64,000 nt of DNA from the NCBI RefSeq assembly GCF_029227915.1, contig NC_079883.1:10788001-10852000 (forward strand). The letters are read 5' to 3'. The notes beneath the pieces were generated by a model. That model ran no database searches, was not told the DNA's origin, and saw only the letters and a program-made list of their open reading frames with translations. The stretch comes from Hydractinia symbiolongicarpus. Its lineage: Eukaryota > Cnidaria > Hydrozoa > Anthoathecata > Hydractiniidae. Of this stretch, positions 39,296-54,172 are shown in pieces (the first letter of the stretch is position 1; each line of letters opens with the position of its first letter). A program made the translations under genes and the position numbers.

Positions 39296-39818
39296 TTTTA
39301 ATGTTTTCTTACAACAATCCAACGATAAACGATGCTTGTTATCACAGTAGAAGTATACTAAACATTACCGTGTAAATGAGATATAATTTAAGACGGTGCG
39401 AAGTATGCGGACGTAAAAGTACCACTCCCGGGAATTGATTTGGCGCGAAAACAGAAATGTGTGTTTCTGTACATCGTATAATGTCCGTTTTGGGTGCCGC
39501 GACTATGCGAAAGCATGTTAATTTTTATTTGTAGTACGACGCAATAGTCTGCAAGAGAAGCTGCTGGAGTTTGAGGTCTTCAGCATTACATCTAGTCTGT
39601 TAATTTGGGCTTCTTCCGCGCTCGTGTTAGGATTTTCATAAAGCGTTCTTTGGTTTGCGTTGCGTATGTCGGCCTACATCATCGATTTTTTATTAGACCA
39701 CAGTAAAAAAATTCACTCACAGAAGTCCCTTTCTTTCATGGCTACAAACACGAAGAATTCTGTCGTAAGTAAAACGAATGCGCAAGCCAAAATGACGATG
39801 GGGCGAAGTCATAAGCAT

Positions 39819-39891
39819 GGCCCTGTGGCCCAATGGATAAGGCATCTGACTACGAATCAGGGGATTCCAGGTTCGACTCCTGGCAGGGTCG
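39819..39891 (+). tRNA. trnR-ACG: tRNA-Arg (ACG), copy 7
   Basis: Identical to copy 1. The 56-bp deletion lies about 130 bp upstream, so the internal A and B boxes are unaffected. Confidence 0.95.
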
Positions 39892-40213
39892 CACTGTCGC
39901 ATTTCGGCTGCATGGTCTACTGTGTAACGCGCGCGCACGTTCTGGCGTAATGCGTTGATAAACGGAATGTACGCAGACATATTGGAAAGTAATATCACGC
40001 ACTTAGTATCGTCGCCTTTGTTAGCATTCATGTAAGTTACCATCCACTCGCTACAGTCGCTCTCCATCCTACGGCTAAATCAACAGCCGTGATTTTTACT
40101 ATGTCGCCGTCCATCCGTACGCGGTGACAGTTGTAAGCTTTACAGTAACGTGACATGCTCCACAAGCAGTTACGGTGTGTGGACGATGCCTATCATGGCA
40201 ACGCTTGTTCTTT

Positions 40214-40398
40214 ATCGCTTCTCGGCCTAATGGCTAAGATCAAGTGTAGTAACTGTTCTTATCAGTTTAATATCTGGTAGGCCATTCTCTGAATGGTCAG
40301 TATATTAATCTGATTTTTGGCCTTGGGTCATGGAGGTGGATTCATTCACGCCGTGACCACGGGTTGCCTTGGTGTTGCACTATTACCGATGGCGGCCC
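40214..40398 (+). ncRNA. U2: U2 snRNA, copy 7 (U39A)
   Basis: T to A at 40252 (nt 39), the base directly after the GTAGTA branch-point recognition sequence: GTAGTAACTG instead of GTAGTATCTG. This base is highly conserved in U2. The rest is as copy 1. Confidence 0.95.
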
Positions 40399-40590
40399 AC
40401 ATAAGCAATAAAAGAATAATAGCAGTCCTCTTTCCGACGGCACTCTGCATAGTCTACGGCGGGAACAAAACGCGTACACTGGGGGAGAATACAGCCTATG
40501 CCCCGCGACACGGCAGTTTATAACACACTCAAGCCACAAGCATTAACAAACTTTGAAGGGTACCCTCATGCTACGGTGCAGTTCCAACTC

Positions 40591-40755
40591 ATACTTACCT
40601 GACGGGGAAGTAAAGACTGATCAATGAGGGTTTTCTTCCAGAGTGAGGCTCTTGCATTGCACTACGCTTGGGCTGACCTCTGCGATTACTGCAAACGTCA
40701 GTAACTCGACCGTACAATTTCTGGTAGTGGGGGCCTGCGTCCGCGCTCGCCCCCT
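40591..40755 (+). ncRNA. U1: U1 snRNA, copy 8
   Basis: Same as copy 1. Confidence 0.95.
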
Positions 40756-41084
40756 CCTTAAGTCAAAATGAATGAGCTTAGAAAAGTTGCGCGGCCAAAT
40801 GTCGGTGGTGACTTAAACGCTAAGGTAAAACCTCGCTTGGCTGTTACGAAACGTGATTGCGATATAAGTCCTCGGAAGGCGGCGGAATTTTATTTTATTT
40901 GCCATTCCGTCAGGGTTATTGGATGATCGGCAATAGATCGAGTTTGTATGCATTTGAAAGCTCTTTTTTCTCGTACTATCACCTGAAAATGTCGTAGGAA
41001 AATGTCATAGGAAACACTTTCAACAACCGCCACGTTCCTTAATTGTTATAACAAGAAATATATCACAGCAAATGAAAATGAAAA

Positions 41085-41202
41085 GCCTACGACACCGGGA
41101 GTTCCCAGGCGGTCCCCCATCCAAGTACTATCCCGGCCCGACGATGCTTAACTTCCGTGATCAGACGAGAACGGGTGTGTTCATCGTGGTATGGCCGTAG
41201 AC
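41085..41202 (-). rRNA. 5S: 5S rRNA, copy 8
   Basis: 118-nt majority form. Confidence 0.96.
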
Positions 41203-41399
41203 ATTAGTAGGTGCAAATACGTGCAATTTATTTTGACGTTGTGATCAAATTTTTTTATTTAATTTCTTTGAGTTACTTAGGACAAGGCGTATGCATGGAT
41301 TATCTATTAGACTTTAAGGTTATAGTTTTGTGAAAAAAACAATGTTTTTTTAAAGATGTGTGGCTATAAAAATAGCCGTTGTTTTCTGAGTGTAGCGGT

Positions 41400-41780
41400 T
41401 TACTTCTTCTGTCCTTTGTCGTTCTTCTTTGGGAGTAAGACAGCTTGAATGTTTGGCAAAACACCACCAGCTGCAATGGTTACACCGCTCAAAAGTTTGT
41501 TTAATTCTTCATCATTACGAACAGCCAATTGTAAATGTCTTGGAATAATCCTAGCTTTTTTGTTGTCTCTTGCTGCGTTACCAGCCAACTCCAATATCTC
41601 AGCAGATAAATATTCCAAGACGGCTGCTAAGTAAACTGGTGCTCCAGATCCAATTCGGTTAGCATAGTGCCCTCTACGAAGGAATCTATGCACTCTACCG
41701 ACTGGAAATTGAAGTCCAGCTCTTGAGGATCTTGTCTTGGCTTTAGCCTTAGCTTTTCCACCTTTTCCACGTCCAGACAT
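41400..41780 (-). CDS. H2A: Histone H2A, copy 8
   Basis: Identical to copy 1. The 5' leader has a base change 13 bp before the ATG, shared with copy 10. Stem-loop 41362-41377. Confidence 0.98.
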   Translation of the reverse strand: MSGRGKGGKAKAKAKTRSSRAGLQFPVGRVHRFLRRGHYANRIGSGAPVYLAAVLEYLSAEILELAGNAARDNKKARIIPRHLQLAVRNDEELNKLLSGVTIAAGGVLPNIQAVLLPKKNDKGQKK

Positions 41781-42064
41781 AACTGCGATTTGTTTTGTAA
41801 GTTAATACAAAAACGTACGAATATTTAACGTAAGTGTTAACGAAATAAACTTTACTCGTTTTTTCATCATAAAAATAGGATCGAAATCATGTTTTTTTAA
41901 CCAATCATAATTAAGTATTAAACAAAAGATTTTTTTTTTAACCAATTAAATTGCGTATCGGCGTTTTCGGATCGAATTCGATCCGATTTTTTTACTTATA
42001 AACAAAAAGTTTTGACTTGCAGTTTAATGCTTATTTACAAGTTAAGTAGCAAAAATTTTTAACC

Positions 42065-42469
42065 ATGTCTGACGCAGCAGCTAAAGGAGGAAAACAGGCA
42101 CCTAAAGTAGCCAAGAAAGGTGAAAAAAGAGCCGGCAAAAAAGGAGGAAAGATTGGTGGAACTGGTGAAAAGAAACGCAAGAGAAAGAGAAAGGAAAGTT
42201 ATGCTATTTACATCTACAATGTTTTGAAACAAGTTCACCCAGATGTCGGAGTTTCAAGCAAAGCTATGAGCATCATGAACTCATTTGTCAACGACATCTT
42301 TGAGCGCATTGCTTCCGAAGCTTCGCGTTTGGCTCTTCAAAACAAAAAGTCGACCATCTCTTCTCGTGAAATTCAAACCGCAGTACGTCTTCTCTTGCCT
42401 GGAGAACTTGCAAAACACGCAGTCAGTGAAGGAACAAAAGCCGTCACAAAATACACAAGCAGCAAGTAA
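42065..42469 (+). CDS. H2B: Histone H2B, copy 8
   Basis: Identical to copy 1. Stem-loop 42493-42508. The A-run in the downstream element is one base shorter. Confidence 0.98.
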   Translation: MSDAAAKGGKQAPKVAKKGEKRAGKKGGKIGGTGEKKRKRKRKESYAIYIYNVLKQVHPDVGVSSKAMSIMNSFVNDIFERIASEASRLALQNKKSTISSREIQTAVRLLLPGELAKHAVSEGTKAVTKYTSSK

Positions 42470-42928
42470 ACCAACGTCTACCAAACACAAACGGTCTTTT
42501 TTAAGACCACACATCTTTAAAAAACATTTACTTGGCGTCACTACAAGTTAACCGAAGTTAATAAAACTTCTAAATAATGTGCTTAAGAACACTAGCCTAC
42601 ATTTAAAATACTTCCCCATGTGTGTGTGGATTAGCTTCACTTTTCATACGTATTATTAGCTGTACTTGCAGAAAAGACAAGTACATTGATCCATGTTATT
42701 GCTTACATTTAACTTAACCCAGCTTTTCACGGAAACACTCCCAGGCAAATTAACCCTACAAAGTATTTCTAAATTTTTTTTGTGTCATATATGACATAGT
42801 ATCGTATAGCAATAAATGTAACTGTGACAAGACTTTACACATTGTGTAATTTGGAAGCGTGCACAAAGTAATGTTTTAAAAGATTTGTGGCTATAAAAAT
42901 AGCCGTTTTTGTTGAGCAATGACAACGC

Positions 42929-43285
<357 letters not shown>

Positions 43286-43763
43286 TTAACAGAATTCAGA
43301 CAGCTTTAAAAAGAGGCCATAAAATTACCTACTGCTCGTGGAAACACCCTAATTAACCAATAGAGTTGCGTCATTACAAAATGTTCCGAACATTTTGTAC
43401 ATTTTTTTAAGTAAAACTGTAGTTTTTTTAAAAATTCGTGGTCTTAATGTTTCAGTAAGGCAATAAATTTGGCATCGTTGGAATTCGCCAAACCTTCTGC
43501 TACTTACTAAAAAAAAAAAAAGTCAAAAGCTTTTGTGTATCAGAAGATACAGCCGTTTTCCCGTAGCCAAAAAACACAGATTTTATAAAAATGTTAAAGT
43601 AATGAGCGTAATGTCATTATGCAGCCAATCAGAAATTACTTTCTTAGCACCAATCAAATGGTTTGTTTTGAACCTTAGCTGTCAATCAATATGAGAAATA
43701 AAACTTTGGCGCGATAGTGCATTTTAGACCGTCTTGTGTATCCGTACTACATCGACTTCTTAA

Positions 43764-44177
<414 letters not shown>

Positions 44178-44538
44178 GCATCTTACCAAACAAAAAACGG
44201 CTATTTTTATAGCCACACATCCATAAAAAATATTACGGCTAGCTTTTTATATCAAACTTTGTCCTGCTTTCTGTTTAAATTTTATGCTACATAAAAATTT
44301 TATGCTACATAAAGTTTGACAATGTTAAAAATATGAAGGGCAAGAAAAGTAAAAGCAAGAAAATAAGAAATTTAAAAACGAAAATACTTAAACTTAGGGA
44401 ATCTAATCTTAAATTTACTCTTTTTTAACTGTTTAAGTGACTTAAACAAGTTTAACTTTGTACCAAGATAATGTTTTTTTGTAAATGTGTGGCTATAAAA
44501 ATAGCCGTTTGTTAATGTAATAGCCAGATACACACAAA

Positions 44539-45090
44539 TTATTTTTTTGCGGTCTTCTTTGCTGCCTTTTTGGGAGTCTTTTTGACCTTCTTTGCTGCAG
44601 GTTTTTTAGCAACAGGCTTCTTTGTGGGTTTCTTAGCTGCTGGTTTCTTAGCCGAGGCTTTCTTTGTGGCAGGCTTCTTTGCTGCTTTCTTTGGCGTGCT
44701 CTTCTTTGCTGGCTTCTTTTTTGGTGTACTTTTCTTTGCAGTAGGCTTCTTTGCCGTTGGCTTTTTTGCTGCGGCCTTTTTCTTAGGTTTTTCTTTTTTT
44801 ACCTGACCTAGCTTGAATGATCCAGAAGCACCAGTGCCTTTAGTTTGAATCAAATCGCCTGATGTTACTCCTCGTTTAAGAGCCATTTTCAGATGATGAT
44901 CTGAGTTTTCAGCAACTTTGTAATTTGCATGAATATATTTTGTAATAGCTTGGCGAGATGAACCACCGCGTTCCTTTAGGGTAGCGATAGCAGCCTTGAT
45001 CATGTCCACATATTTAGGGTGATCAGCTGTCTTCTTTGCAGCAGGTTTCTTCTTGGGTGCGATTTTCTTTGGAGAAGCTGCTTCACTCAT
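44539..45090 (-). CDS. H1: Histone H1, copy 8
   Basis: Identical to copy 1. Stem-loop 44491-44506. Confidence 0.95.
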   Translation of the reverse strand: MSEAASPKKIAPKKKPAAKKTADHPKYVDMIKAAIATLKERGGSSRQAITKYIHANYKVAENSDHHLKMALKRGVTSGDLIQTKGTGASGSFKLGQVKKEKPKKKAAAKKPTAKKPTAKKSTPKKKPAKKSTPKKAAKKPATKKASAKKPAAKKPTKKPVAKKPAAKKVKKTPKKAAKKTAKK

Positions 45091-45669
45091 TTTTAATGTT
45101 TTCTTACAACAATCCAACGATAAACGATGCTTGTTATCACAGTAGAAGTATACTAAACATTACCGTGTAAATGAGATATAATTTAAGACGGTGCGAAGTA
45201 TGCGGACGTAAAAGTACCACTCCCGGGAATTGATTTGGCGCGAAAACAGAAATGTGTGTTTCTGTACATCGTATAATGTCCGTTTTGGGTGCCGCGACTA
45301 TGCGAAAGCATGTTAATTTTTATTTGTAGTACGACGCAATAGTCTGCAAGAGAAGCTGCTGGAGTTTGAGGTCTTCAGCATTACATCTAGTCTGTTAATT
45401 TGGGCTTCTTCCGCGCTCGTGTTAGGATTTTCATAAAGCGTTCTTTGGTTTGCGTTGCGTATGTCGGCCTACATCATCGACACGGCCTGTTTCCGGCTAT
45501 TAGGAGCAATTCATATATTGGGCACTGCGTTTCGACTTTTTTATTAGACCACAGTAAAAAAATTCACTCACAGAAGTCCCTTTCTTTCATGGCTACAAAC
45601 ACGAAGAATTCTGTCGTAAGTAAAACGAATGCGCAAGCCAAAATGACGATGAGGCGAAGTCATAAGCAT

Positions 45670-45742
45670 GGCCCTGTGGCCCAATGGATAAGGCATCTGA
45701 CTACGAATCAGGGGATTCCAGGTTCGACTCCTGGCAGGGTCG
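45670..45742 (+). tRNA. trnR-ACG: tRNA-Arg (ACG), copy 8
   Basis: Identical to copy 1. Confidence 0.95.
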
Positions 45743-46064
45743 CACTGTCGCATTTCGGCTGCATGGTCTACTGTGTAACGCGCGCGCACGTTCTGGCGTA
45801 ATGCGTTGATAAACGGAATGTACGCAGACATATTGGAAAGTAATATCACGCACTTAGTATCGTCGCCTTTGTTAGCATTCATGTAAGTTACCATCCACTC
45901 GCTACAGTCGCTCTCCATCCTACGGCTAAATCAACAGCCGTGATTTTTACTATGTCGCCGTCCATCCGTACGCGGTGACAGTTGTAAGCTTTACAGTAAC
46001 GTGACATGCTCCACAAGCAGTTACGGTGTGTGGACGATGCCTATCATGGCAACGCTTGTTCTTT

Positions 46065-46249
46065 ATCGCTTCTCGGCCTAATGGCTAAGATCAAGTGTAG
46101 TATCTGTTCTTATCAGTTTAATATCTGGTAGGCCATTCTCTGAATGGTCAGTATATTAATCTGATTTTTGGCCTTGGGTCATGGAGGTGGATTCATTCAC
46201 GCCGTGACCACGGGTTGCCTTGGTGTTGCACTATTACCGATGGCGGCCC
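46065..46249 (+). ncRNA. U2: U2 snRNA, copy 8
   Basis: Identical to copy 1. Confidence 0.96.
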
Positions 46250-46441
46250 ACATAAGCAATAAAAGAATAATAGCAGTCCTCTTTCCGACGGCACTCTGCA
46301 TAGTCTACGGCGGGAACAAAACGCGTACACTGGGGGAGAATACAGCCTATGCCCCGCGACACGGCAGTTTATAACACACTCAAGCCACAAGCATTAACAA
46401 ACTTTGAAGGGTACCCTCATGCTACGGTGCAGTTCCAACTC

Positions 46442-46606
46442 ATACTTACCTGACGGGGAAGTAAAGACTGATCAATGAGGGTTTTCTTCCAGAGTGAGGC
46501 TCTTGCATTGCACTACGCTTGGGCTGACCTCTGCGATTACTGCAAACGTCAGTAACTCGACCGTACAATTTCTGGTAGTGGGGGCCTGCGTCCGCGCTCG
46601 CCCCCT
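46442..46606 (+). ncRNA. U1: U1 snRNA, copy 9
   Basis: Same as copy 1. Confidence 0.95.
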
Positions 46607-46935
46607 CCTTAAGTCAAAATGAATGAGCTTAGAAAAGTTGCGCGGCCAAATGTCGGTGGTGACTTAAACGCTAAGGTAAAACCTCGCTTGGCTGTTACGA
46701 AACGTGATTGCGATATAAGTCCTCGGAAGGCGGCGGAATTTTATTTTATTTGCCATTCCGTCAGGGTTATTGGATGATCGGCAATAGATCGAGTTTGTAT
46801 GCATTTGAAAGCTCTTTTTTCTCGTACTATCACCTGAAAATGTCGTAGGAAAATGTCATAGGAAACACTTTCAACAACCGCCACGTTCCTTAATTGTTAT
46901 AACAAGAAATATATCACAGCAAATGAAAATGAAAA

Positions 46936-47053
46936 GCCTACGACACCGGGAGTTCCCAGGCGGTCCCCCATCCAAGTACTATCCCGGCCCGACGATGCTT
47001 AACTTCCGTGATCAGACGAGAACGGGTGTGTTCATCGTGGTATGGCCGTAGAC
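46936..47053 (-). rRNA. 5S: 5S rRNA, copy 9
   Basis: 118-nt majority form. Confidence 0.96.
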
Positions 47054-47250
47054 ATTAGTAGGTGCAAATACGTGCAATTTATTTTGACGTTGTGATCAAA
47101 TTTTTTTATTTAATTTCTTTGAGTTACTTAGGACAAGGCGTATGCATGGATTATCTATTAGACTTTAAGGTTATAGTTTTGTGAAAAAAACAATGTTTTT
47201 TTAAAGATGTGTGGCTATAAAAATAGCCGTTGTTTTCTGAGTGTAGCGGT

Positions 47251-47631
47251 TTACTTCTTCTGTCCTTTGTCGTTCTTCTTTGGGAGTAAGACAGCTTGAA
47301 TGTTTGGCAAAACACCACCAGCTGCAATGGTTACACCGCTCAAAAGTTTGTTTAATTCTTCATCATTACGAACAGCCAATTGTAAATGTCTTGGAATAAT
47401 CCTAGCTTTTTTGTTGTCTCTTGCTGCGTTACCAGCCAACTCCAATATCTCAGCAGATAAATATTCCAAGACGGCTGCTAAGTAAACTGGTGCTCCAGAT
47501 CCAATTCGGTTAGCATAGTGCCCTCTACGAAGGAATCTATGCACTCTACCGACTGGAAATTGAAGTCCAGCTCTTGAGGATCTTGTCTTGGCTTTAGCCT
47601 TAGCTTTTCCACCTTTTCCACGTCCAGACAT
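47251..47631 (-). CDS. H2A: Histone H2A, copy 9
   Basis: Identical to copy 1. Stem-loop 47213-47228. Confidence 0.98.
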   Translation of the reverse strand: MSGRGKGGKAKAKAKTRSSRAGLQFPVGRVHRFLRRGHYANRIGSGAPVYLAAVLEYLSAEILELAGNAARDNKKARIIPRHLQLAVRNDEELNKLLSGVTIAAGGVLPNIQAVLLPKKNDKGQKK

Positions 47632-47915
47632 AACTGCGATTTGATTTGTAAGTTAATACAAAAACGTACGAATATTTAACGTAAGTGTTAACGAAATAAA
47701 CTTTACTCGTTTTTTCATCATAAAAATAGGATCGAAATCATGTTTTTTTAACCAATCATAATTAAGTATTAAACAAAAGATTTTTTTTTTAACCAATTAA
47801 ATTGCGTATCGGCGTTTTCGGATCGAATTCGATCCGATTTTTTTACTTATAAACAAAAAGTTTTGACTTGCAGTTTAATGCTTATTTACAAGTTAAGTAG
47901 CAAAAATTTTTAACC

Positions 47916-48320
47916 ATGTCTGACGCAGCAGCTAAAGGAGGAAAACAGGCACCTAAAGTAGCCAAGAAAGGTGAAAAAAGAGCCGGCAAAAAAGGAGGAA
48001 AGATTGGTGGAACTGGTGAAAAGAAACGCAAGAGAAAGAGAAAGGAAAGTTATGCTATTTACATCTACAATGTTTTGAAACAAGTTCACCCAGATGTCGG
48101 AGTTTCAAGCAAAGCTATGAGCATCATGAACTCATTTGTCAACGACATCTTTGAGCGCATTGCTTCCGAAGCTTCGCGTTTGGCTCTTCAAAACAAAAAG
48201 TCGACCATCTCTTCTCGTGAAATTCAAACCGCAGTACGTCTTCTCTTGCCTGGAGAACTTGCAAAACACGCAGTCAGTGAAGGAACAAAAGCCGTCACAA
48301 AATACACAAGCAGCAAGTAA
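47916..48320 (+). CDS. H2B: Histone H2B, copy 9
   Basis: Identical to copy 1. Stem-loop 48344-48359. Confidence 0.98.
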   Translation: MSDAAAKGGKQAPKVAKKGEKRAGKKGGKIGGTGEKKRKRKRKESYAIYIYNVLKQVHPDVGVSSKAMSIMNSFVNDIFERIASEASRLALQNKKSTISSREIQTAVRLLLPGELAKHAVSEGTKAVTKYTSSK

Positions 48321-48780
48321 ACCAACGTCTACCAAACACAAACGGTCTTTTTTAAGACCACACATCTTTAAAAAAACATTTACTTGGCGTCACTACAAGT
48401 TAACCGAAGTTAATAAAACTTCTAAATAATGTGCTTAAGAACACTAGCCTACATTTAAAATACTTCCCCATGTGTGTGTGGATTAGCTTCACTTTTCATA
48501 CGTATTATTAGCTGTACTTGCAGAAAAGACAAGTACATTGATCCATGTTATTGCTTACATTTAACTTAACCCAGCTTTTCACGGAAACACTCCCAGGCAA
48601 ATTAACCCTACAAAGTATTTCTAAATTTTTTTTGTGTCATATATGACATAGTATCGTATAGCAATAAATGTAACTGTGACAAGACTTTACACATTGTGTA
48701 ATTTGGAAGCGTGCACAAAGTAATGTTTTAAAAGATTTGTGGCTATAAAAATAGCCGTTTTTGTTGAGCAATGACAACGC

Positions 48781-49137
<357 letters not shown>

Positions 49138-49615
49138 TTAACAGAATTCAGACAGCTTTAAAAAGAGGCCATAAAATTACCTACTGCTCGTGGAAACACC
49201 CTAATTAACCAATAGAGTTGCGTCATTACAAAATGTTCCGAACATTTTGTACATTTTTTTAAGTAAAACTGTAGTTTTTTTAAAAATTCGTGGTCTTAAT
49301 GTTTCAGTAAGGCAATAAATTTGGCATCGTTGGAATTCGCCAAACCTTCTGCTACTTACTAAAAAAAAAAAAAGTCAAAAGCTTTTGTGTATCAGAAGAT
49401 ACAGCCGTTTTCCCGTAGCCAAAAAACACAGATTTTATAAAAATGTTAAAGTAATGAGCGTAATGTCATTATGCAGCCAATCAGAAATTACTTTCTTAGC
49501 ACCAATCAAATGGTTTGTTTTGAACCTTAGCTGTCAATCAATATGAGAAATAAAACTTTGGCGCGATAGTGCATTTTAGACCGTCTTGTGTATCCGTACT
49601 ACATCGACTTCTTAA

Positions 49616-50029
<414 letters not shown>

Positions 50030-50390
50030 GCATCTTACCAAACAAAAAACGGCTATTTTTATAGCCACACATCCATAAAAAATATTACGGCTAGCTTTTT
50101 ATATCAAACTTTGTCCTGCTTTCTGTTTAAATTTTATGCTACATAAAAATTTTATGCTACATAAAGTTTGACAATGTTAAAAATATGAAGGGCAAGAAAA
50201 GTAAAAGCAAGAAAATAAGAAATTTAAAAACGAAAATACTTAAACTTAGGGAATCTAATCTTAAATTTACTCTTTTTTAACTGTTTAAGTGACTTAAACA
50301 AGTTTAACTTTGTACCAAGATAATGTTTTTTTGTAAATGTGTGGCTATAAAAATAGCCGTTTGTTAATGTAATAGCCAGATACACACAAA

Positions 50391-50942
50391 TTATTTTTTT
50401 GCGGTCTTCTTTGCTGCCTTTTTGGGAGTCTTTTTGACCTTCTTTGCTGCAGGTTTTTTAGCAACAGGCTTCTTTGTGGGTTTCTTAGCTGCTGGTTTCT
50501 TAGCCGAGGCTTTCTTTGTGGCAGGCTTCTTTGCTGCTTTCTTTGGCGTGCTCTTCTTTGCTGGCTTCTTTTTTGGTGTACTTTTCTTTGCAGTAGGCTT
50601 CTTTGCCGTTGGCTTTTTTGCTGCGGCCTTTTTCTTAGGTTTTTCTTTTTTTACCTGACCTAGCTTGAATGATCCAGAAGCACCAGTGCCTTTAGTTTGA
50701 ATCAAATCGCCTGATGTTACTCCTCGTTTAAGAGCCATTTTCAGATGATGATCTGAGTTTTCAGCAACTTTGTAATTTGCATGAATATATTTTGTAATAG
50801 CTTGGCGAGATGAACCACCGCGTTCCTTTAGGGTAGCGATAGCAGCCTTGATCATGTCCACATATTTAGGGTGATCAGCTGTCTTCTTTGCAGCAGGTTT
50901 CTTCTTGGGTGCGATTTTCTTTGGAGAAGCTGCTTCACTCAT
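50391..50942 (-). CDS. H1: Histone H1, copy 9
   Basis: Identical to copy 1. Stem-loop 50343-50358. Confidence 0.95.
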   Translation of the reverse strand: MSEAASPKKIAPKKKPAAKKTADHPKYVDMIKAAIATLKERGGSSRQAITKYIHANYKVAENSDHHLKMALKRGVTSGDLIQTKGTGASGSFKLGQVKKEKPKKKAAAKKPTAKKPTAKKSTPKKKPAKKSTPKKAAKKPATKKASAKKPAAKKPTKKPVAKKPAAKKVKKTPKKAAKKTAKK

Positions 50943-51521
50943 TTTTAATGTTTTCTTACAACAATCCAACGATAAACGATGCTTGTTATCACAGTAGAAG
51001 TATACTAAACATTACCGTGTAAATGAGATATAATTTAAGACGGTGCGAAGTATGCGGACGTAAAAGTACCACTCCCGGGAATTGATTTGGCGCGAAAACA
51101 GAAATGTGTGTTTCTGTACATCGTATAATGTCCGTTTTGGGTGCCGCGACTATGCGAAAGCATGTTAATTTTTATTTGTAGTACGACGCAATAGTCTGCA
51201 AGAGAAGCTGCTGGAGTTTGAGGTCTTCAGCATTACATCTAGTCTGTTAATTTGGGCTTCTTCCGCGCTCGTGTTAGGATTTTCATAAAGCGTTCTTTGG
51301 TTTGCGTTGCGTATGTCGGCCTACATCATCGACACGGCCTGTTTCCGGCTATTAGGAGCAATTCATATATTGGGCACTGCGTTTCGACTTTTTTATTAGA
51401 CCACAGTAAAAAAATTCACTCACAGAAGTCCCTTTCTTTCATGGCTACAAACACGAAGAATTCTGTCGTAAGTAAAACGAATGCGCAAGCCAAAATGACG
51501 ATGGGGCGAAGTCATAAGCAT

Positions 51522-51594
51522 GGCCCTGTGGCCCAATGGATAAGGCATCTGACTACGAATCAGGGGATTCCAGGTTCGACTCCTGGCAGGGTCG
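51522..51594 (+). tRNA. trnR-ACG: tRNA-Arg (ACG), copy 9
   Basis: Identical to copy 1. Confidence 0.95.
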
Positions 51595-51916
51595 CACTGT
51601 CGCATTTCGGCTGCATGGTCTACTGTGTAACGCGCGCGCACGTTCTGGCGTAATGCGTTGATAAACGGAATGTACGCAGACATATTGGAAAGTAATATCA
51701 CGCACTTAGTATCGTCGCCTTTGTTAGCATTCATGTAAGTTACCATCCACTCGCTACAGTCGCTCTCCATCCTACGGCTAAATCAACAGCCGTGATTTTT
51801 ACTATGTCGCCGTCCATCCGTACGCGGTGACAGTTGTAAGCTTTACAGTAACGTGACATGCTCCACAAGCAGTTACGGTGTGTGGACGATGCCTATCATG
51901 GCAACGCTTGTTCTTT

Positions 51917-52101
51917 ATCGCTTCTCGGCCTAATGGCTAAGATCAAGTGTAGTATCTGTTCTTATCAGTTTAATATCTGGTAGGCCATTCTCTGAATGGT
52001 CAGTATATTAATCTGATTTTTGGCCTTGGGTCATGGAGGTGGATTCATTCACGCCGTGACCACGGGTTGCCTTGGTGTTGCACTATTACCGATGGCGGCC
52101 C
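51917..52101 (+). ncRNA. U2: U2 snRNA, copy 9
   Basis: Identical to copy 1. Confidence 0.96.
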
Positions 52102-52293
52102 ACATAAGCAATAAAAGAATAATAGCAGTCCTCTTTCCGACGGCACTCTGCATAGTCTACGGCGGGAACAAAACGCGTACACTGGGGGAGAATACAGCCT
52201 ATGCCCCGCGACACGGCAGTTTATAACACACTCAAGCCACAAGCATTAACAAACTTTGAAGGGTACCCTCATGCTACGGTGCAGTTCCAACTC

Positions 52294-52458
52294 ATACTTA
52301 CCTGACGGGGAAGTAAAGACTGATCAATGAGGGTTTTCTTCCAGAGTGAGGCTCTTGCATTGCACTACGCTTGGGCTGACCTCTGCGATTACTGCAAACG
52401 TCAGTAACTCGACCGTACAATTTCTGGTAGTGGGGGCCTGCGTCCGCGCTCGCCCCCT
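52294..52458 (+). ncRNA. U1: U1 snRNA, copy 10
   Basis: Same as copy 1. Confidence 0.95.
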
Positions 52459-52787
52459 CCTTAAGTCAAAATGAATGAGCTTAGAAAAGTTGCGCGGCCA
52501 AATGTCGGTGGTGACTTAAACGCTAAGGTAAAACCTCGCTTGGCTGTTACGAAACGTGATTGCGATATAATCCCTCGGAAGGCGGCGGAATTTTATTTTA
52601 TTTGCCATTCCGTCAGGGTTATTGGATGATCGGCAATAGACCGAGTTTGTATGCATTTGAAAGCTCTTTTTTCTCGTACTATCACCTGAAAATGTCGTAG
52701 GAAAATGTCATAGGAAACACTTTCAACAACCGCCACGTTCCTTAATTGTTATAACAAGAAATATATCACAGCAAATGAAAATGAAAA

Positions 52788-52905
52788 GCCTACGACACCG
52801 GGAGTTCCCAGGCGGTCCCCCATCCAAGTACTATCCCGGCCCGACGATGCTTAACTTCCGTGATCAGACGAGAACGGGTGTGTTCATCGTGGTATGGCCG
52901 TAGAC
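52788..52905 (-). rRNA. 5S: 5S rRNA, copy 10
   Basis: 118-nt majority form. Confidence 0.96.
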
Positions 52906-53102
52906 ATTAGTAGGTGCAAATACGTGCAATTTATTTTGACGTTGTGATCAAATTTTTTTATTTAATTTCTTTGAGTTACTTAGGACAAGGCGTATGCATG
53001 GATTATCTATTAGACTTTAAGGTTATAGTTTTGTGAAAAAAACAATGTTTTTTTAAAGATGTGTGGCTATAAAAATAGCCGTTGTTTTCTGAGTGTAGCG
53101 GT

Positions 53103-53483
53103 TTACTTCTTCTGTCCTTTGTCGTTCTTCTTTGGGAGTAAGACAGCTTGAATGTTTGGCAAAACACCACCAGCTGCAATGGTTACACCGCTCAAAAGTT
53201 TGTTTAATTCTTCATCATTACGAACAGCCAATTGTAAATGTCTTGGAATAATCCTAGCTTTTTTGTTGTCTCTTGCTGCGTTACCAGCCAACTCCAATAT
53301 CTCAGCAGATAAATATTCCAAGACGGCTGCTAAGTAAACTGGTGCTCCAGATCCAATTCGGTTAGCATAGTGCCCTCTACGAAGGAATCTATGCACTCTA
53401 CCGACTGGAAATTGAAGTCCAGCTCTTGAGGATCTTGTCTTGGCTTTAGCCTTAGCTTTTCCACCTTTTCCACGTCCAGACAT
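53103..53483 (-). CDS. H2A: Histone H2A, copy 10
   Basis: Identical to copy 1. Leader substitution shared with copy 8. Stem-loop 53065-53080. Confidence 0.98.
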   Translation of the reverse strand: MSGRGKGGKAKAKAKTRSSRAGLQFPVGRVHRFLRRGHYANRIGSGAPVYLAAVLEYLSAEILELAGNAARDNKKARIIPRHLQLAVRNDEELNKLLSGVTIAAGGVLPNIQAVLLPKKNDKGQKK

Positions 53484-53767
53484 AACTGCGATTTGTTTTG
53501 TAAGTTAATACAAAAACGTACGAATATTTAACGTAAGTGTTAACGAAATAAACTTTACTCGTTTTTTCATCATAAAAATAGGATCGAAATCATGTTTTTT
53601 TAACCAATCATAATTAAGTATTAAACAAAAGATTTTTTTTTTAACCAATTAAATTGCGTATCGGCGTTTTCGGATCGAATTCGATCCGATTTTTTTACTT
53701 ATAAACAAAAAGTTTTGACTTGCAGTTTAATGCTTATTTACAAGTTAAGTAGCAAAAATTTTTAACC

Positions 53768-54172
53768 ATGTCTGACGCAGCAGCTAAAGGAGGAAAACAG
53801 GCACCTAAAGTAGCCAAGAAAGGTGAAAAAAGAGCCGGCAAAAAAGGAGGAAAGATTGGTGGAACTGGTGAAAAGAAACGCAAGAGAAAGAGAAAGGAAA
53901 GTTATGCTATTTACATCTACAATGTTTTGAAACAAGTTCACCCAGATGTCGGAGTTTCAAGCAAAGCTATGAGCATCATGAACTCATTTGTCAACGACAT
54001 CTTTGAGCGCATTGCTTCCGAAGCTTCGCGTTTGGCTCTTCAAAACAAAAAGTCGACCATCTCTTCTCGTGAAATTCAAACCGCAGTACGTCTTCTCTTG
54101 CCTGGAGAACTTGCAAAACACGCAGTCAGTGAAGGAACAAAAGCCGTCACAAAATACACAAGCAGCAAGTAA
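53768..54172 (+). CDS. H2B: Histone H2B, copy 10
   Basis: Identical to copy 1. Stem-loop 54196-54211. Confidence 0.98.
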   Translation: MSDAAAKGGKQAPKVAKKGEKRAGKKGGKIGGTGEKKRKRKRKESYAIYIYNVLKQVHPDVGVSSKAMSIMNSFVNDIFERIASEASRLALQNKKSTISSREIQTAVRLLLPGELAKHAVSEGTKAVTKYTSSK

